A stretch of DNA of 64,000 nucleotides from Lederbergia wuyishanensis (GCF_022900255.1 NZ_JALIRM010000001.1:744001-808000); one strand, 5' to 3'. Positions 48,451 through 57,609 are shown, counted from the first letter of the stretch. Numbers and translations are program-made. The notes: generated by a model from the sequence alone, not told the origin.

Positions 48451-49164
48451 TTATAGTAAAAAAATTGCCAAACATAATGCCCGCTCATAATCTTTAATAT
48501 TAGAATCCAAAATGACCATTGGAGTAGAGGAAGAAAAAAGCTTTTGTAGCCTAAGAGGCATTATTCCTTGGGAGACAGTCAGTATTTTTCTTCCGTTTTT
48601 TTTGACTACACAATGATACACTTTTTTTTGAATTTGATAACGATCTTTACCATTATTTGCCCAAAATTCCTTTTTATCAATTTTAGAAGCGATAAATACT
48701 AAGCTTTGATCATGGGAAAATACTTTAATAGCCTGCTTATCAATATGAATGGTCCATAATAAGTTTTTCTCATGGTCCATGGTTCGGAATATTCGCCCAG
48801 AATATTTTATTAATTTCTTTTCTTTACCTTTTACTTCCATTGCGGAATAACGACAAAGACCATTTCCAGTATATAACTTCCAATTATACGTAGAAACAGG
48901 TGTTGGCATTATCATAAATAGTGTAGAGCTTTGCTGATTTAATATTCGAGGACTAGGCAGAGAATTGCTTTTATATGTAAAATATAAATATTTAAGAAAA
49001 AAATATACTATAAGAATCAACACAAAAATCCCCGCACCGATTGCAGGGAAAAATTGTGTTATTTTAATACTAGGTAAAATCACGATGATAAACACAATCG
49101 TGCATAGTATTGTTTGGTGACTATATAAACGGGACATTCCTGTATAATAATCTTTTATATTCAT
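48451..49164 (-). CDS. two-helix membrane protein of unknown function
   Basis: The product is 237 aa. ATG at 49164 (MNIKDYYTGMSRLYSHQ) follows GGGGGAG. Two adjacent membrane helices (ILCTIVFIIVILPSI, FPAIGAGIFVLILIVYFFLKY) are followed by a beta-rich soluble domain (WKLYTGNGLCRYSAMEVKG, KVYHCVVKKNGRKILTVSQG). The soluble part is reminiscent of tubby-C-terminal-like (LURP-one) domains, but I am not sure. It is upstream of nothing obvious; the DUF4870 gene precedes it on the same strand. Confidence 0.7.
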   Translation of the reverse strand: MNIKDYYTGMSRLYSHQTILCTIVFIIVILPSIKITQFFPAIGAGIFVLILIVYFFLKYLYFTYKSNSLPSPRILNQQSSTLFMIMPTPVSTYNWKLYTGNGLCRYSAMEVKGKEKKLIKYSGRIFRTMDHEKNLLWTIHIDKQAIKVFSHDQSLVFIASKIDKKEFWANNGKDRYQIQKKVYHCVVKKNGRKILTVSQGIMPLRLQKLFSSSTPMVILDSNIKDYERALCLAIFLL

Positions 49165-49228
49165 GTGGCTCCCCCTGCTCTGCCGTGTGAAATCATTATA
49201 TGACACGGAGGACAAGGATATGCTAGTC

Positions 49229-49558
49229 TTATACAGTCTTTAAAAACTGAATGGTGAACGGAATTTTATAAGCTTGCCCATCAAAAGCTTTGATTGCTCC
49301 AATAATAGTAAAAATGGTCATAAGCAAACCAATGATAGGCAAAAGAAGAAATCCAATTAAAACGATACAAAGTATTCCTGCAATGATTAAATAAATAGTA
49401 TAGGATATTAAAAAGTTCAAATATTCTCTTCCGTGGAAATCGACAAGAGACGATTCATCCTTCTTTAAAAGCCAAATAATCAATGGGCCAATGAACGTGG
49501 AAAAAAAACTAGTTACATAAATTGCAGTTGCAAAAATTCTTTCATTTTGATCTCCCAT
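49229..49558 (-). CDS. DUF4870 membrane protein
   Basis: The product is 109 aa with three hydrophobic segments (TSFFSTFIGPLIIWLL, IYLIIAGILCIVLIGFLLL, LLMTIFTIIGAIKAF). The conserved FHGREYLNFLISYTIY stretch is the hallmark of DUF4870 (Tic20-like). The function is unknown. GAGGGAG precedes ATG, and the next gene follows 64 bp downstream on the same strand. Confidence 0.85.
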   Translation of the reverse strand: MGDQNERIFATAIYVTSFFSTFIGPLIIWLLKKDESSLVDFHGREYLNFLISYTIYLIIAGILCIVLIGFLLLPIIGLLMTIFTIIGAIKAFDGQAYKIPFTIQFLKTV

Positions 49559-49818
49559 ATATTTCTCTCCCTCTTTATTGTTTCAATAAAATATACGTAA
49601 TGAAATGAAAAAAGTTTCATAGAGTATTTATTTTTTTGATTAATACCTGTAGATGTTTCTTAGTGCTATCAACGAAAAATAAGCTTAATTTTTATTATAA
49701 GAAAATGCTGTCAAAATTAGTAGAAAATCGTCACTAATTAGATGCAATTTACTATTTTCAAATAGTGTTTTTTTTTGTATGATGTCATTAGAAATCAAAA
49801 ACAAAATATAACTCATAA

Positions 49819-49919
49819 TTGAGGGAAGGCAAATGGTGCGCCACCTATCCTTAGTAAGGAAGGTTCTAGTGGGTTCGATTCCCACCCCGAAATTTTTTAT
49901 GCAATTTTAAAAAATTTCG
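49819..49919 (+). ncRNA. tRNA-like cloverleaf followed by an AT hairpin (leader of the GNAT gene?)
   Basis: Segments fit a tRNA in order: D-arm GGC / GCC with loop AAATGGTGC; a seven-base loop TTAGTAA (AGT in the anticodon position, U33 kept) on an imperfect stem TATCC / GGAAG; variable GTTCTA; a perfect T-arm GTGGG-TTCGATT-CCCAC. The acceptor stem TTGAGGG / CCCGAAA pairs at only five of seven positions, and no CCA is encoded. Directly after it, CGAAATTTTTT / AAAAAATTTCG forms an 11-bp hairpin. It could be a decayed tRNA gene, an attachment-site remnant, or a regulatory leader of the GNAT gene 45 bp downstream. Confidence 0.5.
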
Positions 49920-49964
49920 AGGGTAGGAACGATAATACGGGACTGCCCTATTGGAGGGGTTCAA

Positions 49965-50528
49965 TTGCTCAAAAAGCGAGAATTAAATGGGCATGAATGT
50001 CATGTATTATTTGAACTGATGACGCACCCGGATGTCTTCCCTTTTGTACGCCAAAAAGCTCATTCTTTTGAAGAATTTATGTTTTTAACTAAGCAAACGA
50101 TTGAAGCGGAAGAACGAGGAGAATTAATTTCAAGAACTATTCTTGACGAATGGGAAAATCCAATCGGGACCATTAGTTTATATGATATTAAAGACCAAGC
50201 AGGATTCTTAGGAACTTGGATTGGGAAGCCGTATCACGGCAAAGGTTATAACAATCTGGCAAAAGGAGCATTTTTCCAAGAAGCATTTTTTGAAAAAGGG
50301 ATAGCTACCATATATATGAGAATACGTCAAAAAAATGTTCGTTCTAGAAAAGCTGCTGAAAAGTTACCTTATACTGTAAAAGCAAATGATACACGACCAT
50401 CTATTTTTCAACAATTAAATAAAGATGAATATATTTATGATTTATATGAGATACCAAAAGATTTATTTACAATGAATTATATTAGACAGTCTTCGGAACA
50501 ATCTGAATTACAGCCACTTGAAGCATAA
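49965..50528 (+). CDS. GNAT family N-acetyltransferase (RimJ/RimL-like)
   Basis: The product is 187 aa. TTG at 49965 follows GGAGGGG. GNAT features are the N-terminal LLKKRELNGHECHVLFELM-type strand, NPIGTISLYDIKDQAGFLGTWIGKPYHGKGYNN (acetyl-CoA loop GKGYNNLA), and YMRIRQKNVRSRKAAEKL. The acceptor is unknown. The tail (RQSSEQSELQPLEA) is longer than usual. The structured leader upstream suggests RNA-level control. Confidence 0.82.
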   Translation: MLKKRELNGHECHVLFELMTHPDVFPFVRQKAHSFEEFMFLTKQTIEAEERGELISRTILDEWENPIGTISLYDIKDQAGFLGTWIGKPYHGKGYNNLAKGAFFQEAFFEKGIATIYMRIRQKNVRSRKAAEKLPYTVKANDTRPSIFQQLNKDEYIYDLYEIPKDLFTMNYIRQSSEQSELQPLEA

Positions 50529-50558
50529 CAGTTGGATAATCACAACCAACTGTTTTTT
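50527..50558 (+). terminator. terminator after GNAT gene
   Basis: AACAGTTGG / CCAACTGTT stem followed by T5. Confidence 0.85.
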
Positions 50559-50601
50559 TGTGCTATAATAGATTTTATTATTTTTGCATTGGGGTTTATA
50601 T

Positions 50602-51969
50602 ATGAGGCAGACATTTACAATTAGAGATAAAATTAAGCAATTATGGACTATATTTATTCCTATACTAATCACTCAACTAGCAATGTTTTCAATGAGTTTT
50701 TTCGATATTATGATGACAGGTAAATATTCAGCCGATCATTTAGCTGGAGTAGCCGTTGGTTCATCCTACTGGGTACCTATTAATACTGGACTAAGTGGAA
50801 TTTTATTATCTGTTACTCCTATTGTTGCCCATTTAATTGGAGCCAACAAAAAAGAAAAAGTGCCTTTTTCAGTTTTGCAAGGCGTTTATGCAGGAATAGC
50901 AATGGCTCTTTTCATTATCGTCATTGGCTTTTTTGTTTTAAATCCATTGTTGAATGGAATGAACCTGGATAATGAAGTGCGGAAAGTCGCAAAATATTAT
51001 TTAATTTCACTTAGCTTTGGAATTGTTCCTTTGTTTGTATACAACGTTTTAAGATCTTTTATTGATGCGTTAGGTAAAACAAGAGTTACAATGATTGTTA
51101 CATTGTCATCTCTACCAATTAATGTAACACTTAACTATATTTTGATTTTTGGAAAACTTGGATTCCCTGAATTGGGAGGAATTGGGGCAGGAATCGCTTC
51201 AGCTATTACTTATTGGATCATTACATTTATTGCTGTTTGGATCATTCATAGAAAGAAACCATTTATTGATTATAAAATTTTTCATTCTTTCCCTACAATC
51301 TCTTTTAATAAATGGAAAGAAATCTTCTCTCTTGGTGTTCCTATTGGTTTATCCATTTTTATCGAAACAAGTATTTTTTCTGCGGTCACATTATTCATGA
51401 GTGACTTTGGAACAAAAGTAATCGCCGCCCATCAGGCTGCATTAAATTTTTCATCGTTCATTTATATGATCCCACTTAGCATTTCTATGGCACTGACCAT
51501 CTTGGTTGGTTTTGAATCAGGTGCCAAAAGAAATAAAGATGCAAGGCTCTATAGCTACCTCGGCATTGGTGGAGGAATAATTCTTTCCTTAATCACAGGG
51601 ACACTTCTATTTATTTTCAGGGGAAATATCGCGTTTTTATATAGCAATGATTTGGATGTTGTTGATTTGATCACAAAGTTTCTACTTTTTGGAGTGTTTT
51701 TCCAATTGTCAGATGCAATTCTTGCTCCAATTCAAGGAGCACTTCGAGGATATAAAGATGTAAATGTAACATTTATAATGGCATTAATTTCTTTTTGGGT
51801 AATCGGACTTCCATTGGGCTATGTGTTAGCAACAATTACAGAATTAGGTCCTTTCGGATATTGGCTTGGATTAATTGCAGGTTTGGCTATTGGTGCTATG
51901 ACACTTTCTTCCCGCTTGATATATGTTCAAAGAAAGCAAATCCGAATACAAAAAAGCGAACTTGCGTAA
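50602..51969 (+). CDS. MATE family multidrug efflux transporter (YojI/NorM-like)
   Basis: The product is 455 aa. ATG at 50602 (MRQTFTIRDKIKQLW) is used, after GGGG. Twelve membrane helices form two similar halves. Motifs are LAMFSMSFFDIMMTGKYSADHLAGVAVG near the N-terminus, RSFIDALGKTRVTM at the end of half one, and GALRGYKDVNVTF in half two. Cation-coupled export of drugs or metabolites is expected. B. subtilis YojI is the likely counterpart and also lies in the odhAB region. Confidence 0.92.
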   Translation: MRQTFTIRDKIKQLWTIFIPILITQLAMFSMSFFDIMMTGKYSADHLAGVAVGSSYWVPINTGLSGILLSVTPIVAHLIGANKKEKVPFSVLQGVYAGIAMALFIIVIGFFVLNPLLNGMNLDNEVRKVAKYYLISLSFGIVPLFVYNVLRSFIDALGKTRVTMIVTLSSLPINVTLNYILIFGKLGFPELGGIGAGIASAITYWIITFIAVWIIHRKKPFIDYKIFHSFPTISFNKWKEIFSLGVPIGLSIFIETSIFSAVTLFMSDFGTKVIAAHQAALNFSSFIYMIPLSISMALTILVGFESGAKRNKDARLYSYLGIGGGIILSLITGTLLFIFRGNIAFLYSNDLDVVDLITKFLLFGVFFQLSDAILAPIQGALRGYKDVNVTFIMALISFWVIGLPLGYVLATITELGPFGYWLGLIAGLAIGAMTLSSRLIYVQRKQIRIQKSELA

Positions 51970-51998
51970 CTTAAGAACTAGGTTACGAGTTCGCTTTT
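51952..51998. terminator. bidirectional terminator between MATE and CAP genes
   Basis: AAAAGCGAACT / AGTTCGCTTTT plus inner GTAAC / GTTAC; the left arm includes the last codons of the MATE gene. Confidence 0.85.
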
Positions 51999-52014
51999 CT
52001 ACTTGTATATTTTC

Positions 52015-52755
52015 TTATTTTCCAATGAATTGTTGTGTCCAGTAGTTACCGTTAGCAACATATCCAACACCGATATGTGTGTAGCTGCTATTTAAGATGT
52101 TTGCACGGTGACCTTCACTATTCATCCAAGCTTTTACAACTTCTTGTGGAGTTTGTTGTCCCATTGCAATGTTTTCACCGGCAGAACGATATGTGATGCC
52201 AAATTTCTTCATCATATCAAATGGTGATCCATATGTTGGGCTTGTATGGTCGAAATAGTGATTTGCAGACATATCTCTAGATTTTTCTCTTGCTACTTTG
52301 CTTAATTCGATATCCACTTTAAGCGGAGCAAGACCGTTTTTAGCTCTTTCTTGGTTTGTCAAATCAACCACTTGCTGTTCAAAAGCGTTTAATTGGGAAC
52401 TTGCTTGCGTTGCGGGTTTTGCTTGTTGTTGTGCAGGCTTCTGAACTGGTTGCTGCTGTACTGGCTTTTGTACTTTTTGAGTTGGTTGTTGCACTGGCTT
52501 TTGTGCTGGTTGAGCTGGAACTGGTTGTTTTTGAGTATTACTTGGTGGTGCTTGTTGATAATTAAAAAATTGGTTTAAATCTATATTATATTGGTTCAAA
52601 ATTTTGTACCAATCTTGTGAATCTGATAAATTAACTTGATAGTAAACTACTTTTGTATTTACAGGTTGTAATCCTGCTGCATTTGCTTTACCGGTAGTAA
52701 ATGGTGCTGCAATTAGTGCTGCCGCTGCAACAGTTGAAAGGACTATTTTTTTCAT
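52015..52755 (-). CDS. secreted CAP/SCP-domain protein (YkwD-like)
   Basis: The product is 246 aa. It has a signal peptide (KKIVLSTVAAAALIAAPFTTGKANA), a short globular start, then a Pro/Gln/Lys repeat linker (QPAQKPVQQPTQKVQKP), then a CAP domain (FEQQVVDLTNQERAKNGLAPL, HYFDHTSPTYG, SAGENIAMGQQTPQEVVKAW, GHRANILNSSYTHIGVGYV). The His and Glu residues of the CAP cavity are present. Its role is extracellular and unknown; homologues are spore- or wall-associated. GGGAGG precedes ATG. Confidence 0.92.
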   Translation of the reverse strand: MKKIVLSTVAAAALIAAPFTTGKANAAGLQPVNTKVVYYQVNLSDSQDWYKILNQYNIDLNQFFNYQQAPPSNTQKQPVPAQPAQKPVQQPTQKVQKPVQQQPVQKPAQQQAKPATQASSQLNAFEQQVVDLTNQERAKNGLAPLKVDIELSKVAREKSRDMSANHYFDHTSPTYGSPFDMMKKFGITYRSAGENIAMGQQTPQEVVKAWMNSEGHRANILNSSYTHIGVGYVANGNYWTQQFIGK

Positions 52756-53150
52756 TTATTTTTTCCTCCCTTAATCTCTCATTTCGTTTTGCATAATTAT
52801 ATTAACATATGATTTTATGTAATATTTATGGAAGGAAATTCCTATTAGACTATTTAAATGATAATGTTAATCCTTTTCAATCATATTATTCTTACAACCT
52901 AATATTCTAGCATCTTTTCTCTAAATTTTTATCATGGCTTTCATTAGTTCTTTTGCCATTCTTATTCAACTTTTACCATAAACTACAAGAAAGTTCATAT
53001 TGACAACTTTTTAAAAATCTCATTTTATTACTAATATTACAATCAAGTTTCAATTATTTCATACTTCGTAAAGCGTAATCTTCTTATATAAGCAAATAAT
53101 GTTTACTAATTTTGTCAATAATATAAATAAAAATTACTTAGGAGGACTTT
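52756..53150. other. 395-bp intergenic region between divergent genes
   Basis: A/T-rich. TTGACA at 53000-53005 with TTTTAT 17 bp later may be a promoter for the zinc-ribbon gene. Nothing else was seen. Confidence 0.45.
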
Positions 53151-53393
53151 ATGAGCACTCGATACTGCTGTCCTAATTGTAAAACAAATCGTTCCCGATT
53201 TAATATTATTGAACAAAACGTTTATCCAGTCAGATTAGATCCGCAGACAGGAGAAACGATTGAACGGTATGAGAGCGCATCAGATGCAGGGCCCTTTCAC
53301 ACCATTTATAACGGACCTGAAAGAAGAGTTCAATGTGGTTCCTGCGGTTTAATTGAAGATGAAAGGACTTTTATCAAATTTGCTGAAAGATAA
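53151..53393 (+). CDS. small zinc-ribbon protein
   Basis: The product is 80 aa with two Cys pairs, [14 protein letters not shown] and [12 protein letters not shown], which form a four-Cys zinc ribbon split by about 50 residues. The middle ([20 protein letters not shown]) is hydrophilic. AGGAGG precedes ATG. I do not recognise a characterised family. It is monocistronic with a terminator shared with ctpA. Confidence 0.78.
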   Translation: MSTRYCCPNCKTNRSRFNIIEQNVYPVRLDPQTGETIERYESASDAGPFHTIYNGPERRVQCGSCGLIEDERTFIKFAER

Positions 53394-53433
53394 TTTTCCT
53401 TCATTAAATAAGTTTTAAAGAAAGGGATATATA

Positions 53434-53465
53434 AAGGACTCCGCTTATTAAAAAACGGAGTCCTT
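53434..53465. terminator. terminator between zinc-ribbon gene and ctpA
   Basis: A 10-bp perfect stem, AAGGACTCCG / CGGAGTCCTT. Confidence 0.85.
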
Positions 53466-53468
53466 CTT

Positions 53469-54926
53469 TTATTTTTCTTTAGATATTACTTCAATAGCTT
53501 TTTTTACTTGCGAATCGTTCTTTTGAATGTGTTCAGTTAGACTATTCATTAATTTAACTGTTGTTTCGCCAGTTAAAATACCATTTTCTTTCAACTTTTC
53601 ATCTTTTTGAAATGTCTTAACAGCTTTTTCCGTATCAGTATCATAAAAACCATCAATTTTACCTGGTTTATACCCTAATACTTTTAACATTTCTTCAGCT
53701 GATTTTACTTCACCAGATGCTGATGAAAGCTTTAATTCTTTATCTGGATCGATATAAGATAAATTTGCGTATTCAGGTAAGGATACTTTATAGTCGGGCT
53801 CTATTCCTTTTTTATGGATCCAGTTGCCGTCAGGCGTCAACCATTTCGCCATCGTATATTTTACATTAGAGCCGTCCTCAAAATTATCAGCAGTCTGAAC
53901 TGTTCCCTTTCCAAACGATTTGTCCCCAATTAAAGGAATGCCAACTGTTTCACTAACAGCTCCTGCTAAAATTTCTGATGCGCTAGCACTCCCCTTATCG
54001 ATTAATACAACAGTTGGAACATTTATTTTCTTGCCACCTTTGGCAACCGTTTTTTCAATAGTGCCATCACGATACTCAACTTGAACTATATTTTTTCCTT
54101 CAGGAACAAAAAGGTTGGCTATTCCGATTGCCTGATCTAAAAGCCCACCAGGATTCCTTCTTAAATCGATAATAAGAGATTTCATTCCTTTATCTTCCAT
54201 TTCCTTCAAAGCAGTAGTTAAATCGTCATACGTATGCTTTGAGAAAGTGGTAATTTGGATTTTAGCCACTCCATTTTCTAGCATTTCAGGATAAACCGTA
54301 TTAATTGGAATTTCATCTCTTGTAATTGTCATTTTAATGATTTCATGATTATCAGGTCGTTGTATACCTAAGGTTACCTTAGTTCCTTTTTCACCCCTAA
54401 TTAGAAGAACAGCTTCATTTGCAGACATACCTTGAATATTTTTATCATCCACTGTGATAATTTTATCGTTTGGTTTTAATCCTGCTTTTTCGGCGGGTGA
54501 TCCTTTAATCGGGGAAACCACGACAATTTCTCCATTTAATTCTTGAATTTCTGCACCAATACCTTGAAAAGATGCAGAGATACTTTCTTGGAACTTTTCA
54601 TTTTCCTCTTTTGTCATATAATCGGAATAAGGGTCATCAAGAGCTTTTACCATTCCAGCGATTGCACCGTCTATTAACTTTTTATGATCTACTTTTTCAT
54701 AGTACTTCTCATCCAGCATATCATAAGCTTCATATAATTTACTGAATTCTTTTCTTTCTGGTATTGCTACACTAACGGCTTTTTCATCGCCAAACGAAAG
54801 TGCTATTAATGTTATACCAGCAGTTGAGAATACTAATAGGAAAATGAGCATTATAAATTTGAATTTTTTCATTCTTATATAACTATTTTCCTCGGAGTGA
54901 CCCTCTAGCTTTTTTTCTTCTTCCAT
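53469..54926 (-). CDS. ctpA: C-terminal processing peptidase CtpA (S41 family)
   Basis: The product is 485 aa. An N-terminal membrane anchor (FKFIMLIFLLVFSTAGITLIAL) is followed by a PDZ domain (GIGAEIQELNGEIVVVSPIKGSPAEKAGL), a protease domain with catalytic Ser in KGSASASEILAGA and Lys in DKSFGKGTVQ, and a C-terminal peptidoglycan-binding domain (LKVLGYKPGKIDGFYDTDTEKAVKTFQ). Extracytoplasmic proteolysis is expected. The ctpA-yodJ-deoD order is as in B. subtilis. Confidence 0.93.
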   Translation of the reverse strand: MEEEKKLEGHSEENSYIRMKKFKFIMLIFLLVFSTAGITLIALSFGDEKAVSVAIPERKEFSKLYEAYDMLDEKYYEKVDHKKLIDGAIAGMVKALDDPYSDYMTKEENEKFQESISASFQGIGAEIQELNGEIVVVSPIKGSPAEKAGLKPNDKIITVDDKNIQGMSANEAVLLIRGEKGTKVTLGIQRPDNHEIIKMTITRDEIPINTVYPEMLENGVAKIQITTFSKHTYDDLTTALKEMEDKGMKSLIIDLRRNPGGLLDQAIGIANLFVPEGKNIVQVEYRDGTIEKTVAKGGKKINVPTVVLIDKGSASASEILAGAVSETVGIPLIGDKSFGKGTVQTADNFEDGSNVKYTMAKWLTPDGNWIHKKGIEPDYKVSLPEYANLSYIDPDKELKLSSASGEVKSAEEMLKVLGYKPGKIDGFYDTDTEKAVKTFQKDEKLKENGILTGETTVKLMNSLTEHIQKNDSQVKKAIEVISKEK

Positions 54927-55053
54927 CTAAATCACCACTTTCATTTCAGCAGCTGAAACTAGCATAACTTGCTTTTTATTAATTGTATTGTAATTTCTTT
55001 ATTTTATCAGCTTTTTTTACAATATTAAAGCCACATTAGTAGGTGGCCTAAAA

Positions 55054-55101
55054 AAGCCAAGCATTCTCTATGCCAGTGCATACTTTGAGAAGCTTGGCCT
55101 T
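55054..55101 (-). terminator. terminator after yodJ
   Basis: AAGCCAAGC / GCTTGGCCTT arms with a 29-nt loop and a T-run on the reverse strand. Confidence 0.65.
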
Positions 55102-55109
55102 CTAGTGAT

Positions 55110-55928
55110 TTATATTTTGCGGACTTCTTTAAAAAACTCTTCAAGTGTCCAATTGTTTTTATACATTATTTGAGCATTCTTTTCTCCAACATATCGAAAA
55201 TGCCATGGTTCAAACTGATAACCAGTTATGCCTTCCTTATCTTTGGGATAGCGAAGGATAAAACCAAAATGATGAGCATTTTCTTTTAGCCATTTTCCTT
55301 CCTTTGTTTCACCAAAATTATCGGTTAATAAATATTGTACACTTTCACTTGAAATATCCATAGCTAGTCCAGTTTGATGTTCGCTTTTTCCAGGAATAGC
55401 TACAGCTTGCATTGCTTGATCTTTACCAACTCGCTCAATTTCATTGTTTAAAATAGCTACTTGTCTATTATAGGAACGATATCCTGATACAGCAAAAAGG
55501 TAAATATTTGAATTTTCTGCAGCTGCAAACATTTTCTCTAGTGCTACAGCTGCTTCCTTTCGCAAATAACTTTTTTCTATATCTTGTTCTCCAAAGGAAA
55601 ATTGAACATTAGGTTTCACTAAATCTTCCGGTATATACGTGCCAGGTAAAGCAAACTCTTTATTGACTAATGCTAAAACATTATCAGCATTAACAATCTC
55701 TTTCACCCCATTGACCTCTTTGATTGAATTAAAATGGGCGGCTTCAAGGGCAAATAATTCTTCATTCGATTGGTTGCTTCCGTAATTTTCTTTCGTTTGT
55801 TCATTCCGTTCTACAAGTTGTGGATTCTGTTCAGCTTTTTCTTCCGGCTTTTCATTTATAAACGGAATTTTTACTGAACAGCCTGAAAGGAGAGCAGCAG
55901 CAGTTAGTGTAATGATTATTTTTTTCAT
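55110..55928 (-). CDS. yodJ: D-alanyl-D-alanine carboxypeptidase lipoprotein YodJ (VanY family)
   Basis: The product is 272 aa. ATG at 55928 gives a lipoprotein signal (KKIIITLTAAALLSGC, lipobox LSGC). The VanY peptidase domain has the zinc motif SEHQTGLAMD and EPWHFRY, with AVSGYRSYNRQ before it. It trims D-Ala from peptidoglycan stem peptides outside the membrane. It lies directly after deoD on the same strand (31 bp). Confidence 0.94.
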   Translation of the reverse strand: MKKIIITLTAAALLSGCSVKIPFINEKPEEKAEQNPQLVERNEQTKENYGSNQSNEELFALEAAHFNSIKEVNGVKEIVNADNVLALVNKEFALPGTYIPEDLVKPNVQFSFGEQDIEKSYLRKEAAVALEKMFAAAENSNIYLFAVSGYRSYNRQVAILNNEIERVGKDQAMQAVAIPGKSEHQTGLAMDISSESVQYLLTDNFGETKEGKWLKENAHHFGFILRYPKDKEGITGYQFEPWHFRYVGEKNAQIMYKNNWTLEEFFKEVRKI

Positions 55929-55959
55929 AATTACCCACATTTCTATTTTCTTATAACTT

Positions 55960-56667
55960 TTATGATTCTTTAATAGCCGCTTCCAAAGCTACTTCAATCA
56001 TATCATTGAACGTCGTTTGTCTTTCTTCTGCAGAAGTTACTTCACCTGTTATTATATGATCGCTGACAGTGAGTACGGATAGAGCCTTTCTACCGAATTT
56101 TGCAGCAAGTGTATATAAAGCGGATGTTTCCATCTCGAGGGCAAGGACACCATATTGAGCCCATTTTTCATGTTCTGCATTATCGTTATAAAACATATCA
56201 GCTGTAAACACGTTACCTACTTTGACATGAAGACCTTTTTCTACTGCTCCATCATACGCATTTTTAAGAAGATCGAATGAAGCAGTTGGCGCATAATCGA
56301 TACCGTTAAATATGAGTCGATTCATTTGTGAGTCAGTAGATGCAGTCATAGCTAGAATAACATCACGAACCTTTACATCTTTTTGGATAGCTCCACAAGT
56401 GCCCACTCTTATTAGGTTTTGAACATTATAACTTTGCATCAATTCGTTGATGTAAATGGATATAGAAGGAACTCCCATTCCAGTACCTTGAACTGATATT
56501 CTTTTACCCTTATATTCGCCTGTGAAACCAAACATATTTCGAACTTCATTGTAACAAACCGCATTTTCAAGGAATGTCTCAGCTATGTATTTTGCACGTA
56601 ATGGATCACCTGGTAATAAAACTGTTTCAGCAATTTCACCTTGCTTTGCAGCGATATGAATACTCAA
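55960..56667 (-). CDS. deoD: purine nucleoside phosphorylase DeoD
   Basis: The product is 235 aa from TTG 56667 after AGGAGGG. It phosphorolyses purine nucleosides. Trimeric/hexameric DeoD motifs are [67 protein letters not shown] and VSDHIITGE. First gene of the deoD-yodJ pair. Confidence 0.96.
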   Translation of the reverse strand: MSIHIAAKQGEIAETVLLPGDPLRAKYIAETFLENAVCYNEVRNMFGFTGEYKGKRISVQGTGMGVPSISIYINELMQSYNVQNLIRVGTCGAIQKDVKVRDVILAMTASTDSQMNRLIFNGIDYAPTASFDLLKNAYDGAVEKGLHVKVGNVFTADMFYNDNAEHEKWAQYGVLALEMETSALYTLAAKFGRKALSVLTVSDHIITGEVTSAEERQTTFNDMIEVALEAAIKES

Positions 56668-57021
56668 GAAAATCCCTCCTAATTTTTTTGTGTATAGCGT
56701 AAGCAGCCATCAACTGTGTAACTTCTTGTCCTTTTAATTGCATAATCTCATCAACTTGCCCTGACTAATGGTTTCCATTATCACTTGAATAATGTCGAAA
56801 GAAGAATGTCGACTAATATATCCATATTAAGAATCAATATAAACTTGTCTACTTTTTGCTACCTGTACAACAAAGAACAAGATGCTTACGTATTTCTATT
56901 TACCATTCTAATTCTTTCAATCCTTCCTTGCAAATTTTGTAGAAAGAAAATCGTGAAATGTAGAATTTTTGCCATTAAAAATACGCCAGTGATTTGGCGT
57001 TAATTGTAGAAAAGTATATGG
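56668..57021. other. 354-bp intergenic region with terminator and possible ghost ORF
   Basis: The yozD terminator (ACGCCA / TGGCGT, then ATTTTT on the reverse strand) is at 56983-57000. At about 56640-56830 on the reverse strand, two overlapping frames look protein-like (DIIQVIMETISQG and then [16 protein letters not shown]), as if one small gene were frameshifted. I recognise no family. Confidence 0.45.
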
Positions 57022-57189
57022 CTATTCATCCCATTCTTCAATAATACATTTGGAAATTAAATAGTCAAAAGTGATATCAGCTAATTCTTCTGATTCAAGC
57101 TCCGTAGGTACATAACCTCTTTTTATTAGCTCACGATAGAAAAATTCAGCAATTTCCTCTGTATCAATGAACACCTCTGTTTCACGCAT
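57022..57189 (-). CDS. yozD: YozD-like small protein
   Basis: The product is 55 aa: MRETEVFIDTEEIAEFFYRE, then LIKRGYVPTELESEELADIT, ending IIEEWDE. This is close to B. subtilis YozD throughout, especially VIDTEEIAEFFYREL.RRGYVP. GGGAGAGAAGGG precedes ATG. It lies 26 bp after the YozE-like gene. The function is unknown. Confidence 0.85.
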   Translation of the reverse strand: MRETEVFIDTEEIAEFFYRELIKRGYVPTELESEELADITFDYLISKCIIEEWDE

Positions 57190-57214
57190 ACCCTTCTCTC
57201 CCTTTCCGAATTTT

Positions 57215-57448
57215 CTATCTTGACTTATTTTTTTCTGATTCTAAATATAATTCCCAAGCATAATCAAACAGAGCCAATGTTGGTAAATAATCTCCATTTA
57301 GCTCTAAATAAGCACTTAATTCATAATAATCTTCAGAATGCTTAGGGAAACTGTGATCTTTATATGCTTCGTTTGCAAATTTGCTAATGTCATCTCTTAA
57401 ATGCGGTTGTCTATATTTCATTAGGAAATGATAAAAGGATTTATTCAT
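57215..57448 (-). CDS. yozE: YozE family SAM-like protein
   Basis: The product is 77 aa. It has KSFYHFLMKYRQP, then FANEAYKDHSFPKHSEDYYELSAYLE and YLPTLALFDYAWELY, which match the YozE SAM-like helical fold. The function is unknown. It begins the yozE-yozD pair, with its ribosome site (AAAGGCGG) somewhat far from ATG. Confidence 0.9.
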   Translation of the reverse strand: MNKSFYHFLMKYRQPHLRDDISKFANEAYKDHSFPKHSEDYYELSAYLELNGDYLPTLALFDYAWELYLESEKNKSR

Positions 57449-57579
57449 ATGATGTTAATCCGCCTTTCTTTAACCACTCTTTGTAACAAATATAGCGGAT
57501 TGGACAATATTCGTAAATGGATTTATTAGTTTACTTTGTATCAATGTATGCTTTAACCTAACTTTCATTCGAAATTTTT

Positions 57580-57604
57580 AGCCCCCTTTTTCAATAAGGG
57601 GGCT
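57580..57604 (-). terminator. hairpin after yjcZ-like gene
   Basis: AGCCCCCTT / AAGGGGGCT, strong stem but a weak T tail. Confidence 0.6.
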
Positions 57605-57609
57605 ATTTA

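Noticed and set aside
49685-49885. Reverse-strand open frame over the tRNA-like element
   Set aside because: It is the complement of the cloverleaf (typical spurious peptide from a T-arm), with no ribosome site.
49921-49955. AGGGTAGGAAC resembling the T-box antitermination motif
   Set aside because: Only a loose match; no stem I with specifier loop and no terminator before the GNAT gene.
56785-57003. Forward 72-aa open frame between deoD and yozD
   Set aside because: No ribosome site, Cys/Ile-rich random composition, and its end overlaps the yozD terminator.
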